Below, piece by piece: positions 10,031 through 22,277 of a stretch of DNA of 64,000 nt; the first letter of the stretch is position 1, and each line of letters opens with the position of its first letter. Under the pieces are notes generated by a model, which was not told the origin of the DNA, searched no databases, and saw only the letters and a program-made list of their open reading frames with translations. A program made the translations under genes and the position numbers. Origin of the DNA: Chrysemys picta bellii (lineage: Eukaryota > Chordata > Testudines > Emydidae); assembly GCF_011386835.1 (NCBI RefSeq), contig NC_088795.1, positions 104,406,434-104,470,433 of the forward strand, read 5' to 3'.

Positions 10031-11044
10031 AGTATCTTATTCCTTGAATAGTAAGAGTGATATTCTTTGCTGCACCTCTGAGGGGACCAGCACACAGCTA
10101 GACAGAGAGGGGTGTGGTAATGTATCTTTATAGCACTCTTGCACCCTTCCAATTCAATTCTAGGCTGTTCTAGCAGAGTCTTTCTAAATTACAGCAGCCT
10201 GTCCCCAGATTCCTAGATGCAGTAGGACTGCCCAGAAACCCCAAAGTAATACCTATTGAAGCCGTGCTCTTGATATGTCCCTCCTGAGACGTGCCTTCAC
10301 TAATCCAGAGTTTGAGGACGTCCTCATAAATCAGCCTATGGCTGTCTTTTTCAGTTCCTGCTCCTGAGAAATCTCCCTTGGCTGGAACTGGGGCTTATAC
10401 TTTTAGACCCTTTTTATGTCACTTTGGCCCTTTCACCCAGAATATAAAAGCTATCCCAGGGGTGCCTTGGCCCCAAATTAGCCAGATTGTAAATTATACA
10501 GTCCATCTGATTAAAAAATAAAAGGAATTATATATACATAAAAAGAATAGCTCAGCATTTGCTCCTAATGCACACTACACTACATAGGCAAACTGACTGT
10601 ACAAAAAGTGCAAGAATGTGGATGGACCTTGCCACATTCATTATGTGCTATAGTACATCAGAAGCGAATTCACCACTCACCATGCACGAAGCATTTTAGA
10701 AGCGTGTGTGGAATATTCTACAGCACACTTTGAGAAACAGCATGTGATAGAGGAGGAAAAGATTGAATCATAAACAACATGCAAGTGGAGCCAGAATTAA
10801 GGTTATGTATGCAATTTTAAGTTTTGCAGTTCCCGATTTACAAGTCTTTTTGTAAAGTTAAGCAATCTCTTAACATAATTGTTTGATGGAATTTCCTGAT
10901 TTTTATTATTTTATTTTTAATTCCATAATCTATGACTGTTTGGCTGTTTACCTTTGGAATGTTCTGTCTTGCAGAAGCAATACATTCATCGAGGAAAGAA
11001 CTTGTACCGAGCACTGAGTTGTTCTCAGTACACCTAGGTTAGCT
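10031..11044. other. No recognised feature
   Basis: AT-rich DNA without coding or repeat signature that I can support. Confidence 0.4.
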
Positions 11045-11056
11045 ACATAAACATGT

Positions 11057-11179
11057 TTCAGAGTAGCAGCCATGTTAGTCTGTATCCGTAAAAAGAACAG
11101 GAGTACTTGTGGCACCTTAGAGACTAACAAATTTATTAGAGTTAGTCTCTAAGGTGCCACAAGTACTCCTGTTCTTTTT
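11057..11179 (+). mobile_element. Fold-back Penelope-like element, internally deleted
   Basis: The insert starts TTCAGAGTAGCAGCCATG and ends CTCCTGTTCTTTTT, between perfect 12-bp direct repeats ACATAAACATGT (11045-11056, 11180-11191). A 39-bp segment (11090-11128) returns as its exact inverted copy (11141-11179) around a 12-base loop. The same outer ends occur in the longer copy at 45327-45754, so this looks like a short version of that element and not a local accident. The Penelope-like name is inferred from related longer sequences in the window and from the family's known habit of carrying terminal repeats in inverted arrangement. Confidence 0.7.
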
Positions 11180-11191
11180 ACATAAACATGT

Positions 11192-13390
11192 ACAACTCAG
11201 CCTCATTTCCTTCAGAATATTTGTAAAACTGGGGTAAAATTCATACCAAATATACTGCACATGTATCAACAGCATTTTTCCAGCCCTCACAACTCAGTCG
11301 AATCAAAATCAATTTTTGCCAAGGAGCAATTAGGGCTATTTGTATGAAAAATTTCAGTGCCCCACCCACAGCCATTTTGGCACCAAAGATATTAAAGAAA
11401 TGGAAGAAAGTTTATACATATATTTGCTGGAAAGTCTGATCAAAAATAGTTCAGCTATTTTTAAGTCCAAGGACACTGAAAAGTAAATACAGTTTTCATG
11501 CATAAAATGGGAAAACTGTATTCACTTTTTACCTCCAGGCGGAGACCAACCTCAGAAATTTTAACTTAAAAGATAAATGTTTTAGGAAATTGAAAAATGT
11601 GGAAAAAAATCAGTCCAATATCATTTTTTCATGTCAAAATTTGAAATTTTAAAATTAAAAAAATGTCAAATGATAGTTATGCAATTTAAGCAAGGGTTTA
11701 TCATGAAAATTCAGATGCTATCTTAGTTATAACTTCTGCTATTGCTCCTGATACATAAATGAGAAATTCATAATCTATATATTTATTTGATGAGATTCAG
11801 TATCCACCATGTTATTGGAGAATTGTGGCCTGATCCTGCACCCGCATGTTTGTTGCTGGAGAATTTGATGCAGGTGTCTGTAATCATGCAAGATATACTC
11901 TCAGAGACAGGATATTATTTTGATTATCATGCATTTATTTACCCAAATATATGACATTCATCATTCCTTCAAACAATGCCTCTACAAGATAATACTTCTG
12001 TGACTGACTTTACAACACTAAGAAACTTCTGTGATTTGTTTCATATAATTAACTTCCTACAGGGTTATCTTCTGGATGTGACAATTTGGGACTGTTTATC
12101 AGTCACAGTCAAGTGCACTGGGTTAAAGGCAGAAGTGGGTATTTTAATATCCATGCAGCTCTAATTGATATGTAGCATCCATTATGCAAAATAGTGTGTT
12201 TCTCACAACTACTCTTTTGTGATATGACTTGCCATAATTTGATGTAATAAACTACATTGTGTAGTGGTGCAGATAATTTGACATAATTCATTGTGAAATA
12301 TCAAAATATGTATCAGAAGCCTAGTCAGCAACATGTCAGAAATAAGTATCTTCCTTAAGTAGATCACGATATATGTCTTTTCAAATCAAATTTTTTTTTT
12401 CAGAGATAAACCAGGTCCTCTGGTCATTTCATTCCTGTATGGTTTTTCTATTTTTATTTTTATTTTTTTTATTCCTGAGAACAGCTAAAAATAAAGAGAG
12501 CAAAAATGGAGTAGCTGTACTCCTGATGCCAGAAAGAAGTGGAATGAATCAAAAGAGCTCTTCTATTTCAATGTTTTTACTATACTACTAATGCTGAGAT
12601 GCTCCATCATTTAAAGTGATAGTCACAAGTACATAAAAAGGAATAGTAGGAGATCATGAAATTATTTTAGCTGTGCCATTTTTTATTTTGTTTTCTTTCA
12701 TCATTGCTTTCGTAAGGATGTAAATGGATTGGTGTTGCAGTGGATTAAGATTGTTAGTAAACCTGCTCTTGAAACCTCTTCCCAGTTCCCAGTCAAGTGA
12801 TCCTCCTGTGTACCCTGTTCAATCTCACAGCTATGAGGATATTTACCCCGGGAAGAGCAGAATGAGGCTCTCTCCATCCAAAAAAAGAATCTGTTAGCAT
12901 TCTAATCTGTCTATTCAGCTCAGCAGTAGAAAATGCAAACCCTTTGTAATCACCAGTTTCTGTTAGAGAAGATAATAGCAACGCTTGGTTAATGGTTCAA
13001 AGAAAATAAAATGAACTCTGCTGAATTCTGCTTTTATTTATTCTGCAACTTTGTAGCTTGCAGTATCATTTATGGCACCATTTATCATCAAGTAATATAC
13101 TACAATTGAAGTCATGGAGCCCTAACTATTTGGAAGATGTAAAATATGTTGGTTTTGTTTATTCTGACTTCAGCTGGTCAACTGGAATCTGGTTCAAGAG
13201 GCTAGTCTGAGCCTATTAAGGATATTTTAAAAATGTATTCCTCTGCAGTACAGAATAAGAACCAGATCCTTATGTCCATGGGCATTTGGGACCAGATTCT
13301 GCTTTCAGTTACACTAGAGTTACTCTGGTTTTGTACTGGTGTAACGGAGAGCCACTTTTTCTGCCTTCAGACTAAGAATTTAATGTAATG
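11192..13390. other. AT-rich DNA, nothing recognised
   Basis: About 2.2 kb with A/T runs and short ORFs only. No repeat boundary, exon pair or RNA gene could be supported. Confidence 0.45.
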
Positions 13391-13398
13391 GTTTAGAG

Positions 13399-13617
13399 CA
13401 GTGGCTCTCAAACCTTTGTACCGGTGACCCCTTTCACATAGCAAGCCTCTGAGTGCAACCCCCCTTAAAAATTAAAAACACATTTTTATATATTTAACAC
13501 CATTATAAATGCTGGATGCAAAGCGGGGCTAGGGGTTGAGGCTGACAGCTCACGACCCCCCCATGTAATAAGCTCACGACTCCCTGAGGGTCTCAACCCC
13601 CATTTTGAGAACCCCTG
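13399..13617. mobile_element. hAT-type MITE with 8-bp target duplication
   Basis: Terminal inverted repeats CAGTGGCTCTCAAA (13399-13412) and TTTTGAGAACCCCTG (ending 13617) bound a 219-bp non-coding element. Flanking octamers GTTTAGAG and GATTAGAT match at 6 of 8 bases, as expected for an old hAT duplication. There is no transposase sequence inside. Confidence 0.75.
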
Positions 13618-13625
13618 GATTAGAT

Positions 13626-14382
13626 GCAATGGCTTAATACTACACCCAGATAGCTGCATGCTATATATGTGAACAAGTAATAACTTCTTCCCCCCCAAAA
13701 GTCACACATTATAAATCACCTAGTCTCAGTGATTCATGGTAGCTCACTCTTAATGCTAAAGAGTGGCAGTTTCCAGATGAATTCTGATTTGTACTTATAA
13801 TGTGATTTTATTTATTTTTTAAGCTCCGTTTGGAAATAAAAAATCTGTTGCTGTTAGAAAAGGGTAGCTACAAATGCAAGTCACAGGAGGATACCATGCA
13901 TTTATATATCAGACAGTTTCAATTGTGAAGTTGTTTTATTAAAGAAGGGGGAGTGTAGGGTGACTCAGGCTTTGAGAGTCCCATACAATAAAGCTCATCC
14001 TTTCTGTTCACAGAGATCGAGCTTTTAGTCTGTTGTCTGTCATTTATTTATTTATTGAGAGACTACATTTTGAATCTAGCTTTGAGAAAAGAGATTAGGT
14101 CTTCTCTTTCTAGCGCTTGCACAGGACATCAAGAGAACAGAGCCTTTATTTGGCAATGGTTCAAAAGTTATTGGCTTTAAAATTTGCTCAGGAGTAATAG
14201 GCCAACAACACTGCTCTACAGCCAAAATGCTTCTGAAATAAATGTAGTCAAACTTTACTAATTCTGGGTCACTGAGAACGAAAATGATGCTTAAAATTGT
14301 TGATTGGCTCTAGTTTTCAAGATATGCTATTGGGTCAGTATATACAACCCTTGACTTGGGAATGGCAGAGGATAAGTGAGTT
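13626..14382. other. No recognised feature
   Basis: Mixed AT-rich sequence. A short (ATTT)n run lies at 14041-14056. Nothing else could be identified. Confidence 0.4.
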
Positions 14383-14393
14383 ATAAAGGGAAG

Positions 14394-14481
14394 ACAACAA
14401 GGAGTCTGGTGGCACCTTAAAGACTAACAGATTTATTTAGGCATAAGCTTTCGTGAGTAAAAACCTCACTTCTTCGGATGC
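14394..14481 (+). mobile_element. Short Penelope-like/SINE-like fragment with 11-bp duplication
   Basis: This 88-bp insert carries the words GTGGCACCTTAAAGACTAAC and GCATAAGCTTTCGTGAG shared with other copies in the window. It is bounded by perfect 11-bp direct repeats ATAAAGGGAAG (14383-14393, 14482-14492), the mark of a target-primed retroposon. It starts inside the element (5' truncated) and ends at GGATGC. On the minus strand it retains the GAAA-short stem III part of a hammerhead core, but the catalytic CUGAUGA box is mutated. Confidence 0.75.
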
Positions 14482-14598
14482 ATAAAGGGAAGGGATCTCA
14501 ATTTAAACCAGAAATGACTAAAATACATCTTTGACTGGATCTAGGAATAAATCTATGACTGGGTTTGGACAGTACTTGCTTTTTAGGGAAAACAATGA

Positions 14599-14680
14599 AT
14601 GATGCAATCTGAAGCTGGTATTGCGTCATGCATGATATGAATTGCATCATGTTATTCCTAGAAGTCATGGATGATGCAAT
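14599..14680. repeat. Four copies of a decamer in alternating orientation
   Basis: ATGATGCAAT occurs at 14599-14608 and 14671-14680, and its reverse complement ATTGCATCAT at 14641-14650 and, with one change (ATTGCGTCAT), at 14620-14629. The block lies 140 bases before the start codon of the transposase-like gene. Such clusters are common as transposase-binding subterminal repeats; that role is inferred. Confidence 0.6.
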
Positions 14681-14817
14681 CATAACAAAGCTTACATCAC
14701 TCTGCTGAACAAAGTGCCCTATATCAGCTCTAGAAATCATACAGTGTCGTTCTCTCTTATTTGTTAGTGTTTGATTTTGCAAAGGGACGCATTTCTGTTT
14801 AGCCAAAGTGAGCAGAG

Positions 14818-16511
14818 ATGCCTTGTACTTGTGTGAACAGTGCAGATAACTTCTGCTATGTTTGTGGTGAAGTGACTTTTGAATCACAAAAGCGCAGTAT
14901 AACCACTATGGTTAAGAAAGCCTGTCGCCTTTATTCTGGCTGCAAAATTGGAGATCAGGACAAGAGGTGGGCCCCACACATATACTGCAACACTTGTGCA
15001 ACAAATCTTCGCCAGTGGTTGAACAGGAAAAGGAAATCTAGGCCTTTTGCAGTGCCAATGATTTGGAGAAAGCCAACAGATCATACCAGCAATTGTTACT
15101 TCTGCATGGTGCCTCCAGTTGGGAAAGGTGTGTCAAAGAAGAAAAAGTGGACTGTGCATTATCCAAACATTCCATCAGCTATATGCCCAGTACCCCACGG
15201 AGAAGAACTGCCGGTTCCTGATGCACCAGAATCATTCTCACTTGAGTCAGACGAGGAAGAGGAAGAGGATGAAACTTCTGGTCCTGAACCATCAATATCA
15301 CAGGACCCACATTTTCTCCCATCCTCCTCCTCTGAACCACACCTCGTAACGCAAGGTGAACTGAATGACCTTGTCAGGGATTTGGAACTACCCAAGAGTA
15401 AAGCAGAGCTGTTGGGCTCCAGACTACAGCAGTGGAATCTCCTGGCAGGTGATATTAGGGTTTCCATGTTCCATGACCGTCAAAAGGATCTTGTCCCATT
15501 CTTCTTCATGGAAGGTGATCTTGTAGCCTGCAACAACATCGATGGTGTGATGGCAGCCCTCAACTTCATTCACAATCCAGATGAGTGGAGACTGTTCATT
15601 GATTCATCGAAGACGAGTCTTAAAGCGGTTTTACTGCATAATGGCAATGTTTTGCCGTCAATTTCATTTGGTCATGCAGTCCATATGAAGGAAACCTATG
15701 ACAACATGAAACAACTTTTGAGGTGCATAAACTATGACCAACATCAATGGCAGCTTTGTGGCGATTTGAAGGTTGTTGCTCTCTTGCTTGGTCTGCAGAC
15801 TGGATACACAAAGTACTGCTGTTTTCTCTGCAAATGGGATAGTCGTGCAAGAGATTCCCACTGCATCAAGAAAGATTGGCCACTCCAACAGTCATTGGAG
15901 CCTGAGAGGAAAAGTGTTCAGCATCCACCACTTGTTGAATCAAGGAAGATTTTGTTACCACCCTTACAAATCAAGCTCGGTCTGATGAAGAACTTTGTGA
16001 AGGCCATTGACAAAACACAAGCAGCTTTCAAGTACCTCCGTGGAAAATTTCCAAGGTTAAGTGAAGCAAAGATAAAGGAAGGTGTCTTTGTTGGTCCTCA
16101 GATTCGTGAACTTCTTCGAGATGATGCATTTGACCATGCAGTGCGTGGCAAGGAAAAGACGGCATGGAAAGCCTTCCAGTTAGTGGCAATAAATTTTCTC
16201 AGAAACAACAAGGCAGACAACTACAGGTTGTTTGTGGAAAACCTCCTCAAGGCATAAAAAGTCTTGGTTGCAACATGTCACTAAAGATATATTTTTTGCA
16301 CTCTCATCTAGACTTTTTTCCACCGAACTGCGGGGCAGTGAGCGATGATCACGGCAAGCGATTTCACCAGGACATTGCAATAATGGAGAAACGCTATCAT
16401 GGCAAATGGAACCCATCAGTGCTTGCAGACTATTGCTGGACAGTGACAAGAGATGCTCCATTTAATGGATACAAGAGACAAGCCAAGAAGCAGAGAGTAG
16501 ACACTGAATAG
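14818..16511 (+). pseudogene. Transposase-like protein of an unidentified DNA transposon, one frameshift
   Basis: A 479-codon frame starts at ATG 14818 and stops at TAA 16255-16257. The reading continues one frame over, from about 16257 to TAG 16509-16511, adding about 84 residues that fit directly (KSLGCNMS, then HQDIAIMEKRYHGKWNPS), so one missing base near 16256 broke a protein of about 565 residues. The N-terminal 100 residues hold paired cysteines (C13/C16, C57/C60, C93/C96) suggesting zinc-bound DNA binding. An acidic Ser-rich linker spans 137-175. The core has CGDLKVVALLLGLQTG (D316) followed by a cysteine cluster TKYCCFLCKW (C334, C335, C338), and the downstream HQDIAIMEKRY piece supplies an acidic residue. 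This pattern fits a DDE-type RNase H fold with a zinc insertion, but I cannot name the superfamily. It is far less decayed than nearby LINE genes. Confidence 0.7.
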
Positions 16512-17844
16512 GACTAAACTATGTACATAATAGTTTTTTGCCTTTTGTTTTCATAATCAATTTTATTTATATAACCCTTTTGCTGATTTTTAAAGTGTTA
16601 CATAAACAGGACAGGTGAAATATTATCATATAAAGCAACCATAAGCACATGAAAAGACCTAGGTTTACAATTTATGATTAAACCTCTACTATCTACACAA
16701 TATACATAGACATAAAATGTAAAAACTTAAATATCTTAGAAACAGTAGCCAATCAGTTGTTTTAATTGTCACATTTGAATTCAGCACATCAAAATACATA
16801 ATAAATAGCACATTTTATCTCTGAAGCAGATGACTTCTCAAAATTGTAGACCAGTGCAATCAAACAAGTTCTGACAGGCCAAAGGGAAAACAAGTGTAGG
16901 AATGGGCGTCCAACACCATTTAGCAGTAAAACTCTGTTTTTTGATCTGAAACATATGTACCATAGCAAGGACTGCACAAAAAGAAGATGACTTGAATATA
17001 TTAAACTCGGCATATTTTTGGCATCCAAAGTTGAGACCATGCAAATGTTTGTTTCCCTCCTTACAGCTGCATGACCACACTCCCTCTGGGATTAACGAGG
17101 CTCTTACTCAGCCATGACACTGCCTGAAAAATCTTTCACAAAACTGCAGATGGGCTGAGGAAGAAACTAAGAGCTGAAGTTTGACGGCCAGCCTCTTAGT
17201 TGATACACTGGAGCTTGAACCAGAGGCCTTCATAGCCAAAAAGCATGAGCTGCTACAGCTTGAATTAAAGCACCATAGCAGATGTAGTAATAACTCCTAA
17301 CCTCTGCAGATTGGCACCAATGGGAACCTGTAACATATTCACCAGCTGGTTACACAAACTCCTTAGGTGTAATCTGTCTGTGGGTCCAGTAGGGCTCTAA
17401 TAGAAGAAACACAGAGGGGATCCTCTACTCTACACCTAACTTTTCCATCTACTCTGTGTAGGTGTGGGTGTGGTCAGTCACCTCCATGCCAAATGGAGAC
17501 TGGGACTGCATTAACTATTCACGACCCCTCCCCCCTTTGTGCTAGGAGACTCTCTCAGTAAGAACCATTATGAGTAGGTGGTATTTGCTGGGGGCAGCTG
17601 CTTGCTTGGGATTTCCTAGCAAGATGATTCCACTAGAGCTGTGCTTTCAGGGAGCCTGAATGGGAACAGAAGCCTTCAGAGCTAATGTAGAGAAAAGGGG
17701 TACCTATGTGAATAATCCTGGTCTCATGAAAATACCATAGGTTCACTGGGTTCCAATAAACTGATCATATAAAATTCCTCATGGAATTTTCCTGCCACCA
17801 GAAACTCCTCCCATGGATATATCTGTAAATTATACCAGTGTGGA
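16512..17844. other. Downstream flank of the transposase-like gene, end not found
   Basis: AT-rich DNA follows the stop codon. The transposon's right end probably lies in here, but no inverted copy of the upstream decamers or paired terminal repeat was found. No other gene was seen. Confidence 0.4.
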
Positions 17845-17890
17845 CCTTTGACACTTACTTGCTGTGTGATCTTGGTCGAGTCACTTTAGT

Positions 17891-19377
17891 CAGATCATTA
17901 AAGGTACTTAGACATTGCAGTATTGAATGGAGCAATGCCTAACCCCTAGGTAGTCCACCATCCACAGGAATTTTCAGCCCCAAGGTAGGCCCCCAGACTC
18001 CCATACAATGAATGGGGAGAGTTAGGCACGTAAGAAAGAGCTTTTCAGAAATTAGCAAGCTGAATGGGGAGCCACACAACATCATTGTGGTGACATACAA
18101 AGGAGAGGGGCATAGCTGCCTAAGAAGCTGATCTGGTGATATGTGGCTGATGGGCCAGAGATAGATGCCTCCATTCAAAATCTTCAGCCACAACTCATCT
18201 CCTGGAGTTAGATACCTACATTCAGTCAGTTGCTTAAGTAGCTTATGCCTAAGAAACTGAAACCATCTCTCTCTCTCAATTCTGGTCACACTCAATACAT
18301 CTCTCAGGATTGCGCTATATGTCCCTGCACCCCTGGCTGGCTTTTGTGCAGGAGCTATTTCCCCCCCACCACTTATTGGTGGTTTGCACTGGCCATCCTG
18401 ATGAGGGGACTGGCAGATAACAGGTGTTAGGTAGGACAAGGCCTGCAGGAGACCCAGTCTCCAGGCAACCTAATGAGTGTAATTGGCTTGTAGTAGGCTC
18501 CCTGATTGGCTACACTGACTGATTGGCAGAAAGAGTCAGCAGATCAGTTAACCTTAAGACCAATAGCAGCAGTAGTTTGGTAGCTGCTTGATGCATTTGC
18601 TCATGGCTAGGGTAGGTTTTGCTCCAGTCTTGTTCATAGTCCTGCTCCTGTTTTGCCTTAGTGCAGCTAATCCCTCTCTTAACCTTGGCTCTGACTCCGT
18701 TTCTCACCCTGGGCTCCTATTCCTGGCTACTAATTCCTGCTCCGACCACTGGATATGACCACCTATGTCCCAGTCTCTGACAGGTATTCACTGAGCACAC
18801 CAATTGGATTAGGCCCTGCTGGTGAGATAGGCACTTCCCCATCTAGTTTGAGAATCCTGCTCTGGGGCTTTGGCTTCAGCTAAGGCTCTGAGTGACTTGT
18901 TAGCTGTTGGGTGGAATCAGTGCTTAGGTGGCTTTGGGAATATTGAGTGGTGTATGATAAGTTTGTATCTACACTACAGCTGGGAAGTGTAGACAGACTC
19001 ACTCTAGTTCAGCTTGAGCTAAAATGCTAAAAATAGAAGTGTGAGCATTGCAGCACTGGCAGTGGCTTGGGCTAGCTGCCCAAGTTCAAGCCCACCTAAC
19101 CCCTGGTTCCCAGCTTAGGCAGCTAGCCTGAGCTGCTGTCAGTGGCGCAAGTTCCACACTACTGTTTCTAGCTTAAGCTGAGCTACTGAGAGTCTCTCTA
19201 TGTGTACTGGGAATCATACCTGGTAGCTGCAGTATAAACATGCCTTTCAGTGCCTAGGGATTTAGGCACCTGTGGGGTTAGGTGGCAGCCGAGCAGCAGT
19301 TTTGAAGGTATGAATGACTCCTAAGTAGTGGACTTTGCTACCAAAAGAAGCAGGTGCCTAAGTACCTTAAGGAACTG
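17891..19377. mobile_element. TIR DNA element inserted in the MIR
   Basis: The inserted block begins CAGATCATTAAAGGTACTTAG and ends CTAAGTACCTTAAGGAACTG, which are imperfect inverted repeats of each other. Near the left end it also carries GGGAGAGTTAGGCACGTAAG. No coding sequence is recognised, so it is a non-autonomous element. A clean target duplication could not be read because the MIR flank is diverged. Confidence 0.5.
18965..19245. mobile_element. Palindromic MITE-like insert within the TIR element
   Basis: The stretch opens GTATCTACACTACAGCTGGG and closes GGTAGCTGCAGTATAAACAT. Its centre contains mirrored words (TTGGGCTAGCTGCCCAAG, then TTCCCAGCTTAGGCAGCTAG). This looks like a fold-back MITE of the kind whose ends read CTACACT/AGTGTAG. 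Boundaries are approximate. Confidence 0.4.
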
Positions 19378-19480
19378 GGCCTTCACCTCTCTGTGTCACT
19401 TTACAAAACTGGGAGAATAACACACTTACCAATGTCATTGGGATGCTGTGAATGTAATTAATGTCTGCACAGTGACTGGA

Positions 19481-21516
19481 AAACATAAAATTTTGCTAAG
19501 TTGCTAAGCTTGGTATTATTAACTCATTATTTTGCCTTTTTATGCAGAGCAGACATTTGCTGTTGAAGCATTCAGCTTTGTGTTACTTTAAGGAAATATT
19601 GTGGAAATATAAGTATTTTATTATGATTACACAGAAAACAGAAATCTGAATTAAGCAATCTTAAATTAATGGTACCTCTTAACCCTGCAAAGTGAAAATT
19701 CTTATTCAGGCTAAAGAACAGATGACTGTCATGTCTGTTATATAGAGATATTTATGCAATAATGAATGCAGCCTAGGGCATTTCCTGGGGATTAATGAAT
19801 TAATGTCCATTTGGGAGGGTAAATTGCTTGAGGCAAAGCTGCTCATTAATTCCCCAGAAAATATCCAGGGCTATGGGTGTTATAGGTTTTAGATTTTTTT
19901 TTTTTTTTACTTAGCCACAAAGTAAACTCCTTTACATTTTCCCCAGAAGCAGCAGCCTCATTCTTCAGGATTGCCAGAAGCACATTCATTATGAGTGGAT
20001 AGTACCCCTGTATTAGGCATTTATACAATACAGTACAGAACTATCAGAACTGTTAATATTTGATCAGGGATTCAAATGATAATGGGTCTGTTTTTCCTGA
20101 AAAGCGTGTTTCTTGCTTAACTGCCAAGAGACTGTACCATACAGTAATGTATCATATCTTTTGAGTTCAATAACATGTCTAAATAAATAGATTGGGTCAC
20201 AGGACAAAGCCGTAAGGACCATCTAAGTAGGTACGAAATGGGAAATATGTCAGTTTGAATAACAAAATAAGACCACAGTTGTTGAAGCTGAGGGCAAAAC
20301 ATTTGTGGCAGGAATGAAAGGCTAAGTCATACAGAGATTCCTCAGGTAGTAGACTCAATGGGAACAAAGAGCACACAGTAGGAGGTAGTTAAAATTGATC
20401 CATAATTTAGGATTTTTTTGTATGATTTGACTGCAAAACTCGCCTCTTCCAAGAAAGAAAAGAATCTACACTGAATGACATAGTGGAGTTTTATTTTATT
20501 TTATTTTTGATTTGGTTGATTTTTTTTTTTTTGTGCCTTCCAGTGAAGATCATGGAATGTGATCATGATATACAGAAGTTCTTTGTTATAATCTCAATAA
20601 TAAACAGATATTTATTTGTGCTTAATTGGAATTATAATTTAAAAAAGAATGTTAATAATAAAGGCCAGATTCATGCACACACTTACTGGTTTTGTGCGGC
20701 GCTGTTTATGCGAAGCAACCCTAAACCCTGCTTAACTTGGTAGATAAAGTTAGTTCATGGCTGCTTTGGGTCACATGTACACACAGAAAGTTTGGGGAAA
20801 AAATCAAGACAGCTGTTGTGAAGATTCAGCCTCCATTCCACCCACTGATCAATTAACCTAGTTGGTTTCATTATTTTCTTCAATTTCACAGTTTTGCCTA
20901 AGTGACAGTTCTGCATAAAGATAATCAGCAAAAAAATATAAAAAACTAATCCTACATTTTTGTATTGCAATGTAAGGTAAGGTGAACCAGACGCTGAAAG
21001 AAATCCCCCCCCCCCCCCCCCGGTATAGGGAAAAAAAACAACAACCCTAAATAAATCCTTTGCAATAAAGTATTTGGAGGTGTATTGAGAGAGGTTTTCA
21101 TTCTTCAAACTTCGTAACTCTAAGCATAACTCATTGGAGTGTTTCAGGAACATATGTTAACCATTACAGCCAATGTCCCACCCTAAATATTTTGAATCAC
21201 TAAGTAAATTTTGGACACAATATAACAACTAATAATGACAAACCTTGATAGTGAATCAAAATGTTAGTTTGTTACAAAATTACTTAAACTCAGAAACCAA
21301 GAGCATACTGTGCTGTGAGAAAATCAGAACATCTCCTTCTTGTGATTTGGTGAATAGCCAGAGCCTCTGGAGCTGCAGCTGCCCATCACTTTTGAAAATC
21401 AGACCAAGAAAGCTAGATCATACCCTCTGCTTAGGTTTGTGTTAGGACATGCTGCACAATAAGAGGTTTTCCCCAATCCCAGCCTCTGGCCCCTATTCTG
21501 CCCAAACACCTGTAGT
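19481..21516. other. AT-rich DNA with homopolymer runs
   Basis: No gene recognised. Runs include T at about 19897-19908 and 20521-20533 and C at about 21006-21020. Confidence 0.45.
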
Positions 21517-21603
21517 CTAGATACTATTTAGTCCTGCCATGAGTGCAGGGAACTGGATTAGATGACCTCTCAAGGTCCCTTCCAGTTCTATGATTCTATG
21601 ATT
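21517..21603 (+). mobile_element. CR1 LINE 3' end
   Basis: The sequence GGATTAGATGACCTCTCAAG leading into CCCTTCCAGTTCTATGATTC and the tandem ATTCTATG tail is the standard CR1 3' terminus. CR1 copies end in short ATTCTATG repeats, not poly(A), and usually lack target duplications. Only the last 90 bases are present, the usual heavy 5' truncation. Confidence 0.8.
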
Positions 21604-22269
21604 CCACATACAGTACATAGATTTGGGCACAGAATAATCTCTTCAGGGCTTGGGAATCTGGTTCTGTGGAGTTGACTAATCCCCTTATCCTTGGGGAGTG
21701 CAGAGCTCCATTCAGAATTTCTCCTCTGTTTGAGGCTTCCAAAGGCATGATTTGGCCCAGAGAAGTTTTGAGTAGGACAAGGGGACCATGCAACTACCAC
21801 ACTAGCGAAGTTTTCTTTAGTTTATTTAAAGTAGTTGTGTGAGTTACTTGGGTTAATGAGACACATGAGGTTAAATAAAATTCTGGTTGAAAAGAAAACT
21901 AAGTACCAATAATATTTGGGTGTTGAGAAAACTTGAGTAAGTTACAATCTAAAACCCTTAATTGTTTATTGTTATGGAGCATACTCTAGTTGGAAACCCT
22001 TAAAGAATGTAAAAGGGGTGAAACCAATAGATAGTGTGGGAAATGTAACTGGGTTTATATAGAAATTACTCTTAAAAATCATTCTTGATTGTTATTGGGA
22101 ATGAGATACTTTCCACTGGTTTTATTGAACCATGCTATATAATTGTAATGTGGACACAGATTCTATTTAACCATATACAGTTTAATACACTAATAGAAAG
22201 GATATAAAATTCTATAGCAACAATATCCTATTCTACATCCTTTCTATTGGTGTATCTACATATTAATGG

Positions 22270-22277
<8 letters not shown>
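21604..22277. other. No recognised feature
   Basis: AT-rich DNA without supported features. Confidence 0.4.

Larger units (their letters stand above)
17845..19480 (+). repeat. MIR element split by a 1.5-kb insertion
   Basis: The left part (about 17845-17888) reads ACTTGCTGTGTGATCTTGG and GTCACTTTA. The right part (about 19383-19480) resumes with CCTCTCTGTGTCAC, TTTACAAAACTGGGAG and AATAACACACTTACC. Together they are the consecutive core of a MIR in plus orientation, separated by the insertion described in the next entry. Confidence 0.6.

Noticed and set aside
11045..11191. Assembly artefact explanation for the fold-back
   Set aside because: Clean 12-bp target duplications and the same outer ends at 45327-45754 are better explained by a real insertion, though long-read confirmation would help.
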